Source: Arthrobacter crystallopoietes
GTDB taxonomy: Bacteria > Actinomycetota > Actinomycetes > Actinomycetales > Micrococcaceae
Direction of reading: 5' to 3'
DNA length: 64,000 nt
Assembly: GCF_002849715.1 (NCBI RefSeq)
Contig: NZ_CP018863.1
Location: forward strand, 2,418,001-2,482,000
The notes below the pieces were generated by a model. It did no database searches. It worked only from the letters and a program-made list of their open reading frames with translations, and had not been told where the DNA came from. Position numbers and translations under genes: made by a program. This document shows positions 28,537-37,900 of this stretch, piece after piece. Within the stretch, counting starts at the first letter, position 1. Each line of letters opens with the position of its first letter.

Positions 28537-29632
28537 CCAGTCCGCACCGGCCACAGGTTCCGCGGCGTTTGAGGTAGTAGGCGAGGGCCGCCGCACCCAG
28601 CAGCGGGCCCCAGAAGATCCACAGCGCCGCCGGGGCGATGGTTCCCCAGTTGGTCCAGTCGAAGGGGATGCCACCGGTGTCGCCGCTGAGCCCAAGCCGG
28701 ATCAGTTCCGCTCCCGCGGGTACAACGACGACGGCGACGAACGACGCCGGAATCACGGCCAGCAGGATCGGAACCCGGCGCCCGCCCAGCAGCGGAACCC
28801 AGCGTGGGACAACCGAACCCCAGCCCTGGATCAGGCCCAAGGTCAGGAGCGTGCCGGCGAACGCCATGGACGCCAGGCCGAGGCCGGCATAGACCATGCC
28901 GTTCTCCTGCATCCGGCGCAGGAACGCGGAGCTGATGCCCAGCGGAATTCCTGCCGCCCAGGCGAACCTGATGATGGCGTAAACGGCCGGGATGGCTGCT
29001 GCGGCAAGGGTCACGGGTGTGCCCCACTTGCCTGCCGATGCAGCGGAAAGCCAGCCACCGTCGTCGTGCTTGCGGCCGCATGTGATGCAGGCACCGGAAT
29101 GTTTCCGAACGGCCGCTGCAGCGGTCAAAATCCACAGCCCGACGCCGGTGACGGCCGCCAGCTGGTGCAGGAGAACGGGCCAGCCTTGCTCGGGCACCGA
29201 GGCCAGGACGCCGGGATCCATGATGGCGTTGACGGCCAGGTAGGGCAGATAGCCGAGCATGGAGAGGATGCGGCTGTCCACAATGACCAGCAGGACCAGC
29301 GCAGTGTAGACGCCTGCAAAGGCTGTGGCGGAAATGGCCAGGGCCCGGCCGGGTCTGCGCAGGGCGTGGACCGCGAGGGCAATGAAGCCGCCGGCAACGG
29401 CCAGAGCCGGGAGAGCGTAGTTGAGGAGATCGCCCAGCGGCCCGTTCAACGGTGCCACGGCTGCCGGAATCCTCGGATCCTGCAGCGGCAGCCTGTCACC
29501 GTTGAACAACAGGAGGGCCGCGATTCCCGCGTAGAGGAAAGCGGCGGCCGCCGTCGCTAGTGGCATCCGGTCCATGAAGCCGCCATCGGCGTCGGTTTTG
29601 AGGGGTTGCCACGGTGCTGAATGAGTAGTCAT
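28529..29632 (-). CDS. Polytopic membrane protein with CxxC pairs, operon partner of the two-component system
   Basis: The 367-residue protein has about ten hydrophobic segments and no family I recognise. Two CxxC pairs stand out: CITCGRKHDDGGW in the central cytoplasmic or external loop near residue 190, and CGRCGLDG at the very end, which could bind a metal or form disulfides. It is first in the operon, and its stop overlaps the kinase start, so kinase and membrane protein are likely made together. It could be the signal input or the target of the two-component system. Confidence 0.65.
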   Translation of the reverse strand: MTTHSAPWQPLKTDADGGFMDRMPLATAAAAFLYAGIAALLLFNGDRLPLQDPRIPAAVAPLNGPLGDLLNYALPALAVAGGFIALAVHALRRPGRALAISATAFAGVYTALVLLVIVDSRILSMLGYLPYLAVNAIMDPGVLASVPEQGWPVLLHQLAAVTGVGLWILTAAAAVRKHSGACITCGRKHDDGGWLSAASAGKWGTPVTLAAAAIPAVYAIIRFAWAAGIPLGISSAFLRRMQENGMVYAGLGLASMAFAGTLLTLGLIQGWGSVVPRWVPLLGGRRVPILLAVIPASFVAVVVVPAGAELIRLGLSGDTGGIPFDWTNWGTIAPAALWIFWGPLLGAAALAYYLKRRGTCGRCGLDG

Positions 29633-29834
29633 GACTTTAGTCTTCTCGCGGCGAGCCGTCGGATGATCCCCCGGCGGAGCGGACTTGCTCCCCCGAACGG
29701 GTGAACGCCGGGAGAGGCAGCGAAGCGGGTGGTCCTTGAACTAAGCCAGCGCGTCCACCATGCTGGCAGTACCGACCCGGACACAATATCTCTTGGCAGA
29801 ACGAGGGACAGGCTTCCTCGGAAAGGTGCGCCCA

Positions 29835-30806
29835 ATGCCTCGAGTGGCTGTACTGGCAACCGGCGGGACCATCGCGTCGAGCAAGGGTGCCGACGGCACA
29901 TCGGTAGCCAGCCGGGGTGTGCAGGACCTTGTGGCTGCGCTTGGGGCCGGAGACGTGGCAGTGGAGGCGCGGGATGTGCTCCAGCTCGGATCCTACTTGT
30001 TGGCACACCGGCATCTGCGCCTCATCGCCGAAGCCGTCGCCGCGGAGCTGGCCCGCCCCGAGGTGGACGGGGTCGTCGTCACCCACGGCACGGACACCAT
30101 GGAAGAAACCGCCTACCTGCTGGACCTGGTGCATAACAGTCCCAAGCCCGTGGTGTTCACCGGCGCCCAGCGTCCGGCGGACGCCGCTGATACTGACGGT
30201 CCCGCAAATCTGCGCGAAGCCATTGCCGTTGCGGCTGCTTCCCGGGCCCGCGGCCACGGCGTGCTGATCTCCTTCGCCGGACGGATTTACGCCGCACGGG
30301 GCACGCGCAAGGCCCATACTGTGGCCCCGGCTCCGTTCCAAACGGCCGACGGCGGTCCCATCGGCCGCATGGACGGAACAGACGTCCGTTTCGCGATGCA
30401 GCCCCTGCGGCCGCCGGCGTTGCCCCTGCCGTCAACAGCCTTTGATAGCACGCGGGTGGACGTGGTCAGCGCTTACCCCGGAGCCGATGCCGCGCTCGCG
30501 GCCGCCGCAGTGGAGGCCGGCGCCGCCGCCGTCGTTATTGCGGGCTCCGGGGTGGGTAATGGCAACCACGCGCTGTGTGCCTGGGCTGAAGAAGCGGTGC
30601 GGGCCGGCGTCGTTGTTGGGCTTTCCACCCGTGTGGCGGAAGGGCCGGTGGTTCCCTATTACGGCAATGGCGGCGGCGCCGACCTGATGCGGGCCGGGGC
30701 CGTTCCGCTGGGCTCGCTGCCGCTGTTCCAAGCGCGCATCCTGCTGGCGTTGCTGATCGCCGGCGGCCGTAAGCCCGACGGGCAGCTGCTGGACCCGTAC
30801 CTCTGA
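29835..30806 (+). CDS. L-asparaginase
   Basis: The 323-residue protein is an asparaginase of the bacterial amidohydrolase family. The two catalytic threonines lie in ATGGTIASS near the N-terminus (after MPRVAVL) and in THGTDTMEET, with the serine/threonine-lysine set completed in the central region. It has no recognisable signal peptide and so is predicted cytoplasmic, releasing ammonia from asparagine, with possible glutaminase side activity. AAAGGTG precedes the ATG at 29835; an upstream TTG at 29760 is unlikely. A truncated gene with a good ribosome site begins 12 bases after its stop. Confidence 0.9.
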   Translation: MPRVAVLATGGTIASSKGADGTSVASRGVQDLVAALGAGDVAVEARDVLQLGSYLLAHRHLRLIAEAVAAELARPEVDGVVVTHGTDTMEETAYLLDLVHNSPKPVVFTGAQRPADAADTDGPANLREAIAVAAASRARGHGVLISFAGRIYAARGTRKAHTVAPAPFQTADGGPIGRMDGTDVRFAMQPLRPPALPLPSTAFDSTRVDVVSAYPGADAALAAAAVEAGAAAVVIAGSGVGNGNHALCAWAEEAVRAGVVVGLSTRVAEGPVVPYYGNGGGADLMRAGAVPLGSLPLFQARILLALLIAGGRKPDGQLLDPYL

Positions 30807-30818
30807 GGAAGGAATGAC

Positions 30819-30902
30819 ATGGCAAAGGAAATCTTCGTCGCTTTCGGCATCGAGTGGGCGGAGACGGCCGGAAGCGAAGTCACGCGGTTCCGCCGGCTGT
30901 AG
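30819..30902 (+). pseudogene. Truncated 5' end of a polysaccharide deacetylase-like gene
   Basis: AAGGA five bases before an ATG opens a reading frame that begins MAKEIFVAFGIEWAE, matching the opening of a polysaccharide deacetylase family whose members start similarly and continue into a DVDAVAGWLGSYGGE segment. Here the frame leaves that pattern after about 11 residues and stops at 30902. The break points to a deletion between this gene and the oppositely oriented gene whose coding region ends at 30880. The assignment rests on a short match, so it is tentative. Confidence 0.45.
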
Positions 30903-31341
30903 CCGGGTCAACCGGCTGGCCGAAGGCATGGACCAGCCATGCACCAAGCTGATCCTGCCAGACCAGGGTGACAACGGCGGCCCCGTCAGCCGGATGGCCG
31001 CTGCGACGGGTGGTTCCTGCTGCCCCCGCCGGGAAGATCCGGACGTACGCCACCTCAGGATTTTCTGGCGCGGGCTCGGCCACAGGGGCAGCGTCCCAGT
31101 CCGGAATGTCCCGCAGCTCCCCGGCTGCGGCGCCGAAATCCCCCCAGTACTCCCTGGAACCAGGCGTCACCAGGCTTACGAGCGTGTGCCGGAAACGGCC
31201 GGGATCCAACAGCGCATCGCAAAACAGCCGCGCGACTTCCGCTGCATCCTGCAGATTTCCCGTTGGGTCCGCCGGCCCGGCTCCGGCCTCGGAGCCGGTC
31301 CTGTGGATCCAACGGCTCTGCGGCGGCTGATCTTTGTTCAT
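30880..31341 (-). CDS. Hypothetical protein, 153 aa
   Basis: I do not recognise the protein. It starts MNKDQPPQSRW, has a helical block (LQDAAEVARLFCDALLDPGR, then FRHTLVSLVTPGSREYWGDF) and a C-terminal beta segment with YVRIFPAGAAGTT and VVTLVWQDQLGAWLVHAFG. It is soluble, with no signal peptide. Its 3' end overlaps the truncated deacetylase-like fragment on the other strand by 23 bases, which suggests that a deletion brought the two together. Confidence 0.55.
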   Translation of the reverse strand: MNKDQPPQSRWIHRTGSEAGAGPADPTGNLQDAAEVARLFCDALLDPGRFRHTLVSLVTPGSREYWGDFGAAAGELRDIPDWDAAPVAEPAPENPEVAYVRIFPAGAAGTTRRSGHPADGAAVVTLVWQDQLGAWLVHAFGQPVDPATAGGTA

Positions 31342-31518
31342 ACGTTCAGCCTAGGACCCGGCCCCGACCGGATAGCGTTCATTTTGCACCGCATTGCCAA
31401 CCTCGCCGAAAAAGCGGCCTTGCGGGGTGGCGGACGCAAGCGGTCTACATCACCAGCTCGCGGCACTGTGAGGTGGCGGACGCGCGCGGGCTATGCCATC
31501 GGCTTGCGGATGGGCCGG

Positions 31519-31866
31519 TTAAGCAACCGGATGCCGGAGCGTCTGGTTTACGGCGGGATGACGTCCATGCCGGGCCGGTGCATAGGGACGGTGCGGCAGC
31601 AGGTGCAAGTATTCGGGATGCTCGTACATCGTCTTCTTGACCAGCGCGTCCATCGGACGCACCATCAGCTGCCGGCGGTGGACACTGTCCAGTGCACTGA
31701 TGATCAGGGTGGTGTCCAGCTGCTGGTTCCTGAAGCCCCGGTCGATGGTGGTTTTGAGGAACCAGATTTCTGCACCCTTGATGCGGTAGGTCAGGGTCCC
31801 GGCGACGGTTCCGTCCGAGAAAATGATGAACTGGGAGTGCGTGGGGTCATCGCGAACGGCAGGCAT
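31519..31866 (-). CDS. GNAT-like N-acetyltransferase, small (degenerate)
   Basis: The 115-residue protein resembles the short GNAT proteins of the COG2388 type: GTVAGTLTYRIKGAEIWFLK, TTIDRGFRNQQLDTTLIISA and KKTMYEHPEYLHLLP. The coenzyme A loop (R/Q-x-x-G-x-G/A) is not clear, with only RGFRNQQLDTTL at that place, so activity is doubtful. GAGGAG lies before the ATG. The gap 31342-31518 shows no gene. Confidence 0.55.
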   Translation of the reverse strand: MPAVRDDPTHSQFIIFSDGTVAGTLTYRIKGAEIWFLKTTIDRGFRNQQLDTTLIISALDSVHRRQLMVRPMDALVKKTMYEHPEYLHLLPHRPYAPARHGRHPAVNQTLRHPVA

Positions 31867-31964
31867 CAGAGTCTCCTCTTGCTTCCGATGGTGCGCAAGG
31901 CGCGCGCCAGTTACTGCATGAGACGCAAAGACCCCGTTGAAGGTTCAGTTGTACAGGAAATTAT

Positions 31965-32363
31965 TTACGACGGCGGCTGCTTCCCTTCGGGCCCGAAGAT
32001 GAACTCCTCGGCATGGGCCACGGCTTTCTTGAAGGAATCATTGCGAAGGGCCAGCTGCGCGACGTCGTCCGGGGTTTCTGTTTCGATGTACTGCGTGAAA
32101 CCGGGCCGCAGGACCCAGATGCCGCCGGCGGGCGGCAGATAGAAAACGGCGAAGGACCGGTGCTTGCGGTCATCCTCCCAAATAGGGACGACGGCGACTG
32201 CGGCGCCGGTGTCCACATTGATCCACTGGGCACGGGGACGCGGCTGGTCCTCGTCGAACACACTGGGATTCAGGAACGGGGCTGTGCCCTCGCCCCAGCG
32301 TTCCTCGAAGCGCTCGTGGAAGATAGGGAACAGGGTTGAATCGTAGCGCCGCCAGTTCGACAC
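31965..32363 (-). CDS. Hypothetical protein, 132 aa
   Basis: This soluble protein is not recognised. Visible blocks are WRRYDSTLFPIFHERFEERW, FLNPSVFDEDQPRPRAQWIN, AVAVVPIWEDDRKHRSFAVF and DVAQLALRNDSFKKAVAHAE. The GTG start follows AAAGGA at a normal distance. The stop codon lies over one copy of the ACGACGGCGG repeat (31967-31976). It lies between the GNAT-like and J-domain genes, which share its strand, and may be part of a stress-linked run. Confidence 0.55.
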   Translation of the reverse strand: MSNWRRYDSTLFPIFHERFEERWGEGTAPFLNPSVFDEDQPRPRAQWINVDTGAAVAVVPIWEDDRKHRSFAVFYLPPAGGIWVLRPGFTQYIETETPDDVAQLALRNDSFKKAVAHAEEFIFGPEGKQPPS

Positions 32364-32396
32364 TTTGCAGTCCTTTCTCGTGATTATCGGGTTGCG

Positions 32397-32825
32397 CTAG
32401 CCCAGGAACCAGCGCCGGACCAGCAGATCAAACACGTCCCGTGGAGGGCGCAGCGGTGAGACCGGTGGGAACAGCCAGACCGTATCTTCCGGGGACGCCG
32501 TCCAGCCCAGGACCACCGGATCCTGATCCTGCACCGTGACCGCCACGTGGCGTCCGCGGGTAGCCGGCTGCGTATCCGGAAGCGTGGAGGCGCGGTGTCG
32601 TCCGCGGTTGTCGTAGGCAGCGCGGCGCCGGGGGTCGCCCAGCACGCCATAGGCATCCAGGATGCGGGCCATCCTGCGGGCTGCCGCTCTGGCTGTTTCC
32701 GGATCTGCCGAAAGCTGGAGGTCGGGGTGATACCGGCGCAGCAGCAGACGATAGGCTCGGCGGATCTGTTCCTGGTCTGCGTCGCGGTCCACCTCCAGGA
32801 CCGCGTAAAGATCCTGGTCTTCCAT
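32397..32825 (-). CDS. DnaJ-domain protein
   Basis: The 142-residue protein carries a J domain in its first 70 residues: DLYAVLEVDRDADQEQIRRA, the invariant HPD in RRYHPDLQL, and LDAYGVLGDPRRRAAYDNRG. The J domain recruits and stimulates an Hsp70 (DnaK). No zinc-finger or C-terminal substrate domain follows, only a short basic and beta region, so it is a type III J protein. It is 160 bases downstream of hsp20 on the same strand, which fits a joint heat-shock role. Confidence 0.88.
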   Translation of the reverse strand: MEDQDLYAVLEVDRDADQEQIRRAYRLLLRRYHPDLQLSADPETARAAARRMARILDAYGVLGDPRRRAAYDNRGRHRASTLPDTQPATRGRHVAVTVQDQDPVVLGWTASPEDTVWLFPPVSPLRPPRDVFDLLVRRWFLG

Positions 32826-32986
32826 CTCGGTTCTCCTCTGCCTGACTGGCGTCCGCGCGGAACGAGGATGCCCGCAAGGCGATCAAGGCAGGAAGGGTTG
32901 CCCTGCAGTCAAGCAGGGCAACCACAGATCCTGCTTCGGTTGTCAGCCTCCTTGCGTACCTCCATATTCCTTGGGCTTACTTGGGA

Positions 32987-33409
32987 TTAGGCGTTGATCT
33001 GCTGCTGTGTGTCGCTGCTCTGGATCTCGATCTTGCGGGGCTTGGCCTGCTCACGGATGGGGATCCGCAGAGCCAGCACACCGGCGTCGTAATTGGCTGT
33101 GACCTTATCCGTGTCCAACGTGTCGCCAAGGACGAGCTGCCGGCTGAAGGTGCCGACCGGGCGTTCAGCGGCCACTACTTCCTTGTCGTCATCCAGCCGG
33201 GACTTGCGCTCGGCGGCAACGGTGAGAACGTTGCGTTCGACATCCAGATCAATGGTTGCGGGATCGACGCCGGGCAGGTCGAGTTCCACGACGAACTCGT
33301 CGCCTTCGCGCCACGCGTCCATCGGCATGGCAGCGGGGCGGGTCTGCGATCCGAAGACCTGCTGGGTCAGCCGGTCGAGCTCCCGGAACGGATCAGTTCG
33401 CATCAACAT
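32987..33409 (-). CDS. Hsp20/alpha-crystallin small heat-shock protein
   Basis: The 140-residue protein is a small heat-shock holdase. The alpha-crystallin domain spans about residues 35-125 with [50 protein letters not shown] and [11 protein letters not shown]. It binds unfolding proteins without ATP. AAGGAGG lies six bases before the ATG. It is divergent from a MerR-type regulator, with overlapping palindromes between them that are candidate operators. Confidence 0.93.
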   Translation of the reverse strand: MLMRTDPFRELDRLTQQVFGSQTRPAAMPMDAWREGDEFVVELDLPGVDPATIDLDVERNVLTVAAERKSRLDDDKEVVAAERPVGTFSRQLVLGDTLDTDKVTANYDAGVLALRIPIREQAKPRKIEIQSSDTQQQINA

Positions 33410-33441
33410 GGTTGCCTCCTTCAGTTCTTCTCTTTTAAGTC

Positions 33442-33472
33442 CGGCAGATTATCTATGTCTGCCGACACAGAT
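33442..33472. promoter_or_regulatory. Overlapping inverted repeats between hsp20 and the MerR gene
   Basis: CGGCAGA (33442-33448) and TCTGCCG (33458-33464) are perfect complements around a nine-base spacer. ATCTATGTC (33451-33459) and GACACAGAT (33464-33472) pair at eight of nine positions. The position between two divergent genes fits an operator for the MerR-type regulator. Confidence 0.55.
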
Positions 33473-33487
33473 ATTATGACGCTGCGC

Positions 33488-33493
33488 TACAAT
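33488..33493 (+). promoter_or_regulatory. -10 box of the MerR gene
   Basis: TACAAT matches the consensus in five of six positions and lies about 28 bases before the TTG start at 33521. A clear -35 box is not seen, as expected for MerR-type promoters. Confidence 0.4.
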
Positions 33494-33520
33494 ATTTTGC
33501 AAGAAGTGCGGAGGAAGAAA

Positions 33521-33856
33521 TTGAGCAAGGACGACGAGCGGCGGCTGCGGGCTGAGCAAGGCGTCTACGGCATCTCGGTGGCCGCGGACCTGGTTGGCGT
33601 GGGCCAGCAGACTCTCCGGCTCTACGAGCGCAAAGGGCTGGTGGAACCGGAGCGCACCGAGGGCGGCACGCGCCGCTACAGCGAAAACGACGTGGAGCGG
33701 ATGCGCCGGATCGGGGAGCTGGTGGACGACGGGCTGAACCTGGCCGGTGTCGACAAAGTCCTGCGGCTCGAGGAGATCAACGCCGCGCTGCAGCGGGAAC
33801 TGGACGTGGCGAAGGAGCGGGACCGGGGGCAGAAGCGGCCCGCGAACCAGCGCTAG
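33521..33856 (+). CDS. MerR-type regulator (HspR-like)
   Basis: The 111-residue protein has a MerR winged helix with GVYGISVAADLVGVGQQTLR, LYERKGLVEPERTEGGTRRY and a short dimer helix ending QRELDVAKERDRG. Its position facing hsp20 and its HspR-like LRLYERKGLVEPERT motif suggest a heat-shock repressor, though the motif alone is common to many MerR proteins. The TTG at 33521 is chosen because GGAGGA lies five bases upstream; ATGs at 33455 and 33476 lack ribosome sites and one lies inside the palindromes. Confidence 0.85.
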   Translation: MSKDDERRLRAEQGVYGISVAADLVGVGQQTLRLYERKGLVEPERTEGGTRRYSENDVERMRRIGELVDDGLNLAGVDKVLRLEEINAALQRELDVAKERDRGQKRPANQR

Positions 33857-33878
33857 CCTTCCGGCGACAGCCGGGCGG

Positions 33879-34943
33879 TCAGCGGAGGCTGTCGGTAGCG
33901 ATGGCGGTGGCCGGCTCGGGGAAATCGACGGCGACGTCCACCTCGTGCCCGAGCGACTGCAGATACACCAGGTGGCTGGCGGTTTCCGCCAAGGCGAGCC
34001 GCAGCGAGAACCCGTTGAGGGAAGCCCAGCCGCGGGACCAGGTCAGCTCGCGCGCGACCTCCCAGACCGAGGCCGGAGCCTGCTCCTGAAGGACCAGCCG
34101 AACCTCATCCGAGCGGGCCCGGTTGTGGCGTGCCAGCTGGGCCACCCGGCGTGACAGACCGGTAAAGCGGTACTCGTGCGCCGGGCAGACTTCGACGTCG
34201 TCGCCCAAATCAATGGCAGCGAGCGAGTCGAAGTAGTCGGCCAGGGGGTTTAGCAGGCCCTCGTGTTCGAGGGAGATGTGCGGGGAAATCCGCGGCAGGA
34301 CATGGTCGCCGCTGAAGACCAAGCCGTTGTCCTCATCGACCAGGCAGAGATGGCCCGGCGTGTGCCCCGGGGTGGAGACGGCGCGGACGTTCAGCCCGGC
34401 GGCCGGAAGCATTTCGCCGGAGACCAGCGGGAGATCAGGGGCCAGCAGCCGCGGCCGGCCGGCGCGGCGGGAAAAGGTCAGCTCCTCCAGCCGGTCCTGC
34501 GGTACGCCCCAGTGGCCGAGCCGGAACATGTCCGCCTCGCGGACTTCCTCCACATCGCGCGACGCATCCGGAATCCATTCGTTCCCGCCCATGGCCAGCC
34601 AGGCGCCGGATGCGTCTTTCAGCCGCGCGGTCATGCCGTGGTGGTCCGGGTGGTAGTGGGTTACCACGATGCCGGTCAGGTCCGCGGGTGCGATGCCGGC
34701 CTGCGCCAGCCCGGCCACCAGTTGCTGCCAGCCCTCGTCACTGTCCCAGCCCGGATCGATCAGCACGGACGCTCCGGTGCCGAGCAGTAGGTAGCTGATC
34801 GTGTACCGCAGCGGATTGTCCGGGAACGGTACCGGAATGGACCAGACATTGGGACGCAGCCGTTCCACCGGCGGGAAGTCCTTGGCATGCCACGCCCGGT
34901 ACTGCTCGTGGCCGGTGACGGTGATGACTGGTTCTTCTGGCAT
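33879..34943 (-). CDS. Metallo-beta-lactamase-fold hydrolase
   Basis: The 354-residue protein has the metal-binding THYHPDHHG motif near residue 96, a downstream His in STPGHTPGHLCL and an Asp in FSGDHVLPR, the pattern of the metallo-beta-lactamase/glyoxalase II fold. The last 100 residues form an added helical domain with ELTWSRGWASLNGFSLRLAL, typical of the thioesterase-like LACTB2 group, whose winged-helix tail this resembles. The substrate is unknown. It starts 14 bases after the jetC stop on the same strand, where jetD is usually found, so it may be co-transcribed with the SMC genes. Confidence 0.85.
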   Translation of the reverse strand: MPEEPVITVTGHEQYRAWHAKDFPPVERLRPNVWSIPVPFPDNPLRYTISYLLLGTGASVLIDPGWDSDEGWQQLVAGLAQAGIAPADLTGIVVTHYHPDHHGMTARLKDASGAWLAMGGNEWIPDASRDVEEVREADMFRLGHWGVPQDRLEELTFSRRAGRPRLLAPDLPLVSGEMLPAAGLNVRAVSTPGHTPGHLCLVDEDNGLVFSGDHVLPRISPHISLEHEGLLNPLADYFDSLAAIDLGDDVEVCPAHEYRFTGLSRRVAQLARHNRARSDEVRLVLQEQAPASVWEVARELTWSRGWASLNGFSLRLALAETASHLVYLQSLGHEVDVAVDFPEPATAIATDSLR

Positions 34944-34957
34944 CCGACCAGTCTAGG

Positions 34958-37900
34958 TCAGCGCAGCACAATCGCTGTGGCCGTTGCCGGCGATGCCCCC
35001 GTTTCCACGAAGCCGGAAACATTCGCGTCCGGATGCTTGATGATGTCGGTGATGGAGCCGAGGTGCCGGGACAGGTCCACCTTGTCCTCCGGCGCGGCGA
35101 GCAGCAGCTGGAAGCCGAATTCCTGCAGCGCGTTGATGCCGGCGCCGGCATATTCGGAGTTCGCCTGGATGAAGGCCTCGTCGATCATTACCGTGCCGTA
35201 GGTGCTGTAACCCTGGCTGGCAATGCCCAGCTGGTAGGCCAGCGCAGCGCCCATAATGAACGATGTGAAGCGCTGGCCTTCGCCGCCGGAGAGCGTGCCG
35301 GGCTCCAGCCCGGTCTCGATCTCCCCGTTGGGCCGGTGCTCGTTGCAGCTGATGGTGACATGCTGGCGCACATCCAGCACTGTGTCCCGCCAGTGCTGTT
35401 TCGCCGGATCGTTCAGCGCGTCCACCAGGCGTTCCAGCGCCTTGTAGCTGGCAGCCATCTGCTCCGGGGTCTGCTTGATGTAGGCGTTGCCCAGCGCGTT
35501 TTTCAGATCCGTGCGGAAGGTTCGGGCTTCCTCCGGAACGCTGGTCCGGACCTCAAGCTTGAGGTGGCTGCCGTTGTCGAAGGGGACATCGTCCAGGATC
35601 TGGTTCAGCGGCAGGATCCGCTCCTCGATGGCACGGCGTTCCTCCTCCAGCATCTGCAGCAGATCCGAAAAGCGCTCGTAGGAGCGGTTGTTGAAGTACT
35701 CGCGGAACTCCTCTTCTCGCTGCGGCAGGCCCTCGGAAATGATCTCGTGGTACAGCCGCTCATACTGCCCTGCGCTTTCGACGCCGGTACCAAAGGAAGC
35801 GCTCAGATGCTCGCCCCAGTCGCGGGCAAAGAATTTGAAGGTATCAGTCAGCGCTGTCTCCGTCTTGTGGAGCTCATCGCTGAGGGTGGCCGCGGCGTCC
35901 TTGAGCTCCAGGGCGAGCCGGTGGAAGGCTGTTTCCAGTTCCTCCAGCCCCGTGGGTTCACCCAGCGGCTCCAGGTAGCGGCCGATGGCCTCGGCAGCCC
36001 AGTCCGCCGGCGGGTTTTCTTCGGCTCGGCGGGCAGTGTTGTCCCGGGCGGCTTCGGCGTTGCGGAACTGCTTATCCAGCTCCTGCAGGTCGTGGCGCAG
36101 CACGGCGAGCCGGCCCACTTTGGCCTCCAGCTCGGACTTGGCGGCCTTGAGCTCGGCGTGGATTTCCGCGAGGGTGGCGCTGCTGTCCACCGCTTCGCGC
36201 AGCCGGTCCTGCAGGCCCTCCAGGACCTCGCGCTGGGAGGTGCTGTCGACGTCGGACCATGGACGGGTATCGGCGGCAACCCGATGCAGGGCGTCCAGCC
36301 GTCCGGCGAGCACGTCCTTGGCCTTGCTCCGCTGGTCCGCCAGCTCGGCGGCGTCCGCATGCTCCTGCAGAATGCGGACGGCCTGCGCCTCGAGCAGGGC
36401 GATCTTGTCCGTGTTGCTGAAGCCGAGCAGGTAGTCGCCCGGATTGACCTTCCGGGTGTCCCGTTCAAAGGTGTTCTTGTTCAGCTTGAGGGTGCCTGCA
36501 AGGCTGATCGCCTTGTCCTCGTGGTGCAGTTCGGCATCGGAATCCACGCAGGCGAAGGCGTAGTCGCTGGTGATTTTCTGCTTCAGCCAGTCGCCGGCCT
36601 CGGAGTTCTTGAACTCGAGTTTGCCGACCAGGTCCCGGTCTCCGGCGGTTCCGGGGCGCGGGGGAGTGGCGATGTTGATCCAGCGCAGCTTCCCGTGGCT
36701 GTCCAGTGCATCGATCGCCTTGGTCACCGCACGGATATCCTCGCCGCGGACCAGCAGCGTGGTGGCCAGTGACCGCAGCGCCTTTTCGGCTGCGGGACGC
36801 CACGGCAAGTGCTCCGGGGCGATGTCCACCAGCTCGCCCGCGAACGGCATGTCCTCGGGTGCGACGCCGATTTCGGCGCTGATCTGCCGCCGGGCGGCTG
36901 CGCTGGCGCCGTCGATGTTGTTGCCGCGCCGGGCATAGGACGCGATTTCGGCGCGGAGCTTCTTCTCCCGGTCTTTGGCATTGATGCTCGCGGCCACGGC
37001 CTCGTATTCGAGTGTCTTGGCGGCAGCGGCTTCGGCGGTGAGTTCTTCGACGGCGGCCGCGGCCTGCAGGCGGGCGGCCGCCAGACCGTCTGCGGACCAC
37101 TGAAGCTGCAGCCCGGCGTCGTCAATGTCCTGCTGGACCTGGGTCCGGATGCGCTCGCGCTGCTGGAGTTCCACCGAGGCGGCGCGGATGTCCCGTTCCA
37201 GGGCTTCGATCGCGCGGCCGCCGTGGCTGGCATGCTGTTCGTCCAGTCGCTGGACCTGCGCCTCCAGGCTCTCCTTCGCCGCGGCTTCCGCCTGGATCTT
37301 CAGGGTCTTGGCCTCGCGCTGATCGGCGAGCCTGGCCGTCTCGGTTTCGAGGAGCCCGGCCGCGAGCTGCTGGCGCACCCGGGGCAGCTGGACCTCGGCC
37401 AGTTCCCGGTTCCGTTCCAGCTGTTCGCGCAGTTCCCGGTAGCGCAGGTGCTGCGCCGGTACCTTCGCCAGGGCATCGCGCTGGCCGGTGGCTTCTTCCA
37501 GCTGGCGGTAGATCCCCCGCAGGTGGCTGAAGTCCTCGATGGCTCCGGCGGCCGCCTTGAGCGTGGACGGGATGTCCAGCACCTCGTAGCGGAAGAACTT
37601 ATTCACACCCTTGTCCAGACCCTTGCCGTTCTGCAGGGTGCGCAGCAGACTGAAGGCCTTGTCATTATCGATCCCCAACCGGCGGCGGAAGCGCTCGGCG
37701 AAGGCCTTGTGCACGTCGAACGCCTCGCAGCCGGGCAGTGCGGCGTGAAGGGAAGTGGGGGAGAAGCGCCGGCCGCCGTGGTTTTCCAGTGCCTCGGTGT
37801 CCAGCGGCTTGTTGTGGATGACGTAATGCTTGCCCACCTGGCCTTCCAACCCGTTGGCCGGCAGATCAAAGAGAGCGGAGATGGTGACCTGGCGGCCGAG

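Noticed and set aside
35033..36772. Long open frame on the plus strand opposite jetC (also 36809-37930)
   Set aside because: It is a GC-rich antisense shadow: no ribosome site and no family match, and jetC on the other strand has clear SMC motifs.
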